DNA of 64,000 bases, taken from positions 3,224,001 through 3,288,000 of the forward strand of contig JACAAK010000001.1 of assembly GCA_025093985.1 (NCBI GenBank), read 5' to 3'. The number at the start of each line of letters is the position of its first letter. Position 1 is the first letter of the stretch. This document shows positions 60,744 to 64,000 of the stretch, in pieces. Under the pieces are notes generated by a model. It had not been told where the DNA came from and made no database searches. It saw only the letters and a program-made list of their open reading frames with translations. Position numbers and translations under genes: made by a program. The stretch comes from Calvatia gigantea (taxonomy: Eukaryota; Basidiomycota; Agaricomycetes; Agaricales; Lycoperdaceae).

Positions 60744-62951
60744 TTCTAACGGGAAGAGGACTCTAGTTAGCACCTGACGGAGCATCAATTTAGACCAGCA
60801 GGCCTCCTGGGCTACACACCGATGATGTTGCTGGGGGAATGAACAGGGCCAACGAATCAAGGGTACGCAAAGACGGGGTGCCCTAAAAGATAGAGCTCGT
60901 TAATAACGTGGGCTTCTTGCGGGAGGATCATGGGAGATACATACTGAGAATCAGGGGAATTTTGAATGGTGGCAAGAAAAGAAGCAGCTCGTTGACCTAC
61001 TGGAGCCAACGCTAGGGCTTTTATATCCAGTGGTTGGTCCTGCCCATACCGCCCAGGCCCGATGCCACTAGACCTTGGTGGCTTCCCGCGTCCGGTCACG
61101 TTTATTTTTGTCAAGGATGATAATAATGGATCTCACCGCCTACAGCCAAGGAGGTAAATGGTGGCTATTTTTAACTCCAAGTCCCGCTGAGCTGGGACTT
61201 GCGGTGACTGGACTCCTTGGGCCGTAATTACCTCCCCGGTGCAAGCTATCATGTTTGTGAGTCGTCTAGTACTGCCCAATTGGAACGCTCAAGGCCACTA
61301 GCTTAAAACTTGTAATTTGGTATTATCATTTGGTTAACCGTTCGGCAGGACGGGCGGGCACATATTTTGGCCTCTCACACAACTAGAGTCGCTGTTTTTC
61401 AGTCCGGTCACCCCCAAAGAACAATCGCTACACAATTCCGGTGCTGATACATCCGTATTACTCGTCAATCACCTCTTTAACAGCCGAGAAAGTGTTTAAA
61501 ATGAAGAAATCACGAAATACCGGTGACAAAGGCTTAATAACATCAGCAAGCGCTATTTACGGTCCTTAGGTATTGTGTGCCTTGGTTTGCATCGGGTGAA
61601 ATGTAAGCCGCCGCACACCTGGTCCTCCAGTCTGAGAACCTGCATTTGGTAATGCATACCCTCAGCGGGCTCACATGTCCCATCGTGCTAACGTTATTTA
61701 CCTCCATTATCACTCAGAGGTAACCCTTGAGAATGATCATTCCATGGGCGAAACCTGGATGCATTGCCTTGGGGGGGCTAGGGGCTTGACTTCAAGGACT
61801 CCAGTAGCGACAACGGGCAATGGTGACATGGGTCACAAATCCAGGACAGATCCAGAGCTAGGATCGTAAGCACTTACAAAAGCAAGTAGGGTCTTTTGTA
61901 GTCGTGTAGCCCGGTTGAAGTGATGCAGCCGGCGGATCTGAGACCACCAAGTCTCTCGCAATCAAAATGACACGAAATAGTTTTCCGAATTTCAAAATCA
62001 TGCGCAGTTCTATTTATAGAACCTCAGCGGTTCAACGGCGGCCTTGTTTCCAACTCCGGTGCGCGCAGGGCGGGGCTTTGACTCAGCTGACGACTGGAGT
62101 GTGTCAGCGTATCAGCTTATTAGCGGGCGGTAAGCCCAGGATTGAGGCTTGTTTTGGCTGATCGTGCCCTGCCTTTCCCCCGATTTGGCTGGGTTGCTCT
62201 GTCTGGGGAACACCCAAACAGCGGGAGGTACCTGTCTGGCTTCCATTTTCTCCGGTCTGTAGATGATAGGCCGTTAGTTGAGAGCAATGACTGAGAACAT
62301 AGGCGATCGTTGTGCTTCGAAGTGGGCCGCACAGAGGTTGCCGAACGCGAGTTACTGAATGGTAATCTCAGTTTATTGAGACGAGCCCAAAGTCTCTGTT
62401 TTCTTTTCTTCTAGTCCACCGACTCCTGATATATGATCATATTATCGTATGTCAGAGTACTAGCAACGCGTGACATTTACAAAGCTCCTGATGTGACTTT
62501 AAGGCAACTTCATGCTCACTAAGCTGCTTTTTCCTGTTTCGTGAGTTGAAGATGAAGGAATACAATATAAGTTTAACTAAAACATAATCGGTCAAGCTAG
62601 AATATAAGGCCGTACATGAGTATACTCACTTCAGTCGCTCGAAATACGGCGAGAATTGAGGTGGATACATGACTTCGTACTGTATTTATATGAAAGAAGG
62701 TGGTCAAGTAGTCGGGATGTACAAAAGATAAAGTAAAGGAATAAGTTGACAAAAAGGATGGAACACGAACAGTACCCACAAAAATGAGGAACAGTGGTCC
62801 AAGCGTTCGGTGTTCAACACTCAGACCTGGCCGCTCGGCGCATCGGAGTAGGTTTGTTATCTCAACAGAAGAGTCGGATACTCATCGATTATAACAATAT
62901 CATGTTACGATAATTAACGAATACACAATCAGGTCCTACTATTTGAAGATA
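60744..62951. other. Intergenic, no gene supported
   Basis: About 2.2 kb. The left part is the promoter and possible leader intron of the short secreted gene. No other gene, repeat or RNA was recognised. Confidence 0.45.
61019..61025 (-). promoter_or_regulatory. TATA box, short secreted protein gene
   Basis: TATAAAA on the minus strand, about 276 bp upstream of the ATG at 60743. The distance fits a leader that contains an intron. Confidence 0.4.
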
Positions 62952-63446
62952 TTAAACTCGCTCAGACTGGCAGCATCCCCAACACCCTGGACCACCAGTC
63001 GGCGCCTCCCCTTCAACACACTGCGGCTTCTCGTCCTGACAAGCAATACCACAAGGCCTAATAGCCTTCTTCTCAAAGCTTACAGCCTTGGTTGTAACAA
63101 CAGGAAGCGTAAAAGTCAAAGTCGGGGTGCTCTCAACGCGCACGCAACATCCCCAACAACCTTCATGCCCGGTCGGGATTTCACCGATGGGGCAGACCGG
63201 TTTTTCGGCAAGGCAGATTGTACACGCTTCAGGTACGAGTACCGATGGAGTGATGGTCGGCACTGGTTGGCAACAACCCCAGCAACCTTCGGAGCCTGTG
63301 GGTGCTTGACCTGCTGGGCAGGTAGGCTTGGTTTCCCGACAGACTTCAGTGCAGAACTCGCCACCGGTTTGGGGGTTGGGGAGCGCAGCAGCACCGATGG
63401 TGGCGGTAGCAATAGCGACGAACAAAGTGGCGAATGAGGATCTCAT
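62952..63446 (-). CDS. Secreted protein with three tandem GCWGCC Cys modules
   Basis: One exon, ATG 63446 to TAA 62952-62954, 164 residues. MRSSFATLFVAIATATIGAA is a signal peptide. Three copies of one module follow, at about residues 32-59, 74-100 and 130-158. Each has C-x(2,3)-C, then [EA-T]KP-x-C, then G-x(2)-PTG, and ends GCWGCC, so six Cys per module. Linkers are Pro/Thr/Val-rich. Single copies of the same module form the three proteins at 18.2-20.1 kb. The CP-x-G...GC-x-x-C spacing loosely recalls antistasin-type protease-inhibitor repeats, but length and the double Cys differ. A protective or inhibitory secreted role is an inference only. Confidence 0.78.
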   Translation of the reverse strand: MRSSFATLFVAIATATIGAAALPNPQTGGEFCTEVCRETKPTCPAGQAPTGSEGCWGCCQPVPTITPSVLVPEACTICLAEKPVCPIGEIPTGHEGCWGCCVRVESTPTLTFTLPVVTTKAVSFEKKAIRPCGIACQDEKPQCVEGEAPTGGPGCWGCCQSERV

Positions 63447-64000
63447 GGTTCTGAAATGATGGTGTGAGTGGTTGACTACGCCTTGTGCTTCACTTGGACT
63501 GACCTCTTCAAGTGGGATGAGTAGGCTGGAAGCTCTGGACGTAACACCCACAAGACAGCCTCGCTTTTATACCCAACAGACCGATTCATATTTCTTAGAT
63601 GTTTTGCTGGCCACACGACATTTCTCCAGTTACTGACGACCGAGCCCGTTGTTTGGAAGATCTCCATACCACCCTCTTTACCGGATCAATTCTAAAATTA
63701 CATGACGCAAATACGTCACCGAGAGCGGTCACGGGCAGGAATTTAACTACGCAGGGAACACCCCCGGGAGGCTCTGCATTGGAGATAGCACCGGTACGTT
63801 CACCTTTCCGCTGCGAAGGACAGTACTTGTGGAGCCTGGAATGTAGATGGAACGCGACACACGGGCTGCGCGAGACTGTGGTCATTGGTCAGGATCAGAT
63901 GTGTCGCCAGCTTGATGCCTCTCCATCAGAGAGGGAATGCAATGTATGTTGCGCGACGCGATCGGTACCAGTGATGTATGAGAGAAACAAGGCTTCAGGT
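63447..64000. other. Promoter of the three-module gene and window edge
   Basis: Contains the leader and TATA box of the gene to the left. No further gene is seen to the window end. Confidence 0.4.
63565..63571 (-). promoter_or_regulatory. TATA box, three-module Cys-rich gene
   Basis: TATAAAA on the minus strand, about 120 bp upstream of the ATG, consistent with a strongly expressed, regulated promoter. Confidence 0.55.

Noticed and set aside
1..64000. CRISPR array, prophage, rRNA operon or integron
   Set aside because: No regularly spaced direct repeats, phage-type genes or rRNA segments were seen. Gene structure is eukaryotic throughout.

Overview
The window looks like nuclear DNA of a filamentous basidiomycete, most likely an Agaricomycete. 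Genes are split by many short introns of about 50-60 bp with GT...AG borders. The families are typical of mushroom genomes: BTB/POZ, F-box-like, AA9 lytic polysaccharide monooxygenase, GH5 exo-beta-1,3-glucanase, neutral ceramidase, dynamin-like GTPase and TSNG-repeat 'adhesin' proteins. Small secreted Cys-rich proteins are also present. I saw no bacterial-type operons, CRISPR arrays, rRNA or convincing tRNA genes. Exon joins are my own reading of splice sites and conserved protein patterns. Names rest on remembered family features, not searches.

Layout. (1) 1-14.7 kb: six related BTB/POZ genes or relics (five minus, one plus), with a membrane-anchored TSNG-repeat protein at 9.9-11.6 kb. (2) 16.7-20.1 kb: a single-domain AA9 monooxygenase, then three tiny secreted proteins sharing a C-x(3)-C...EKP...GCWxCC module. 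A fourth member with three tandem modules lies at 63 kb. (3) 20.6-29.4 kb: a tandem duplication of a dynamin-like GTPase plus geranylgeranyl diphosphate synthase (GGPPS) unit. In copy 1 the dynamin is intact and the GGPPS is a relic. In copy 2 the dynamin is broken and the GGPPS is intact. (4) 31.5-46.5 kb: an F-box-like gene, neutral ceramidase, a TEA/ATTS transcription factor and a membrane-anchored GH5 exo-beta-1,3-glucanase. (5) 46.5-52.3 kb: gene-poor, with a GATA-rich inverted repeat. (6) 52.3-57.4 kb: a divergent pinin / SRP72 pair and a histidine-phosphatase-like membrane protein. (7) 58-64 kb: a transposon-like inverted-repeat element, a Cys-rich putative membrane protein, a short secreted protein and the three-module Cys-rich secreted protein.

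A recurring oddity is that many otherwise conserved frames are broken by single extra bases, always a net +1 in the cases I resolved, and often a longer homopolymer. GGPPS, AA9, dynamin 1, SRP72, pinin and the phosphatase read cleanly. Unpolished insertion-biased assembly and real decay (especially in the BTB array) both remain possible.

Several products fit a wall, surface or secretion theme (AA9, GH5, ceramidase, Cys-rich proteins, SRP72), but nothing shows that they act as one pathway. The GGPPS has no terpene cyclase beside it here.
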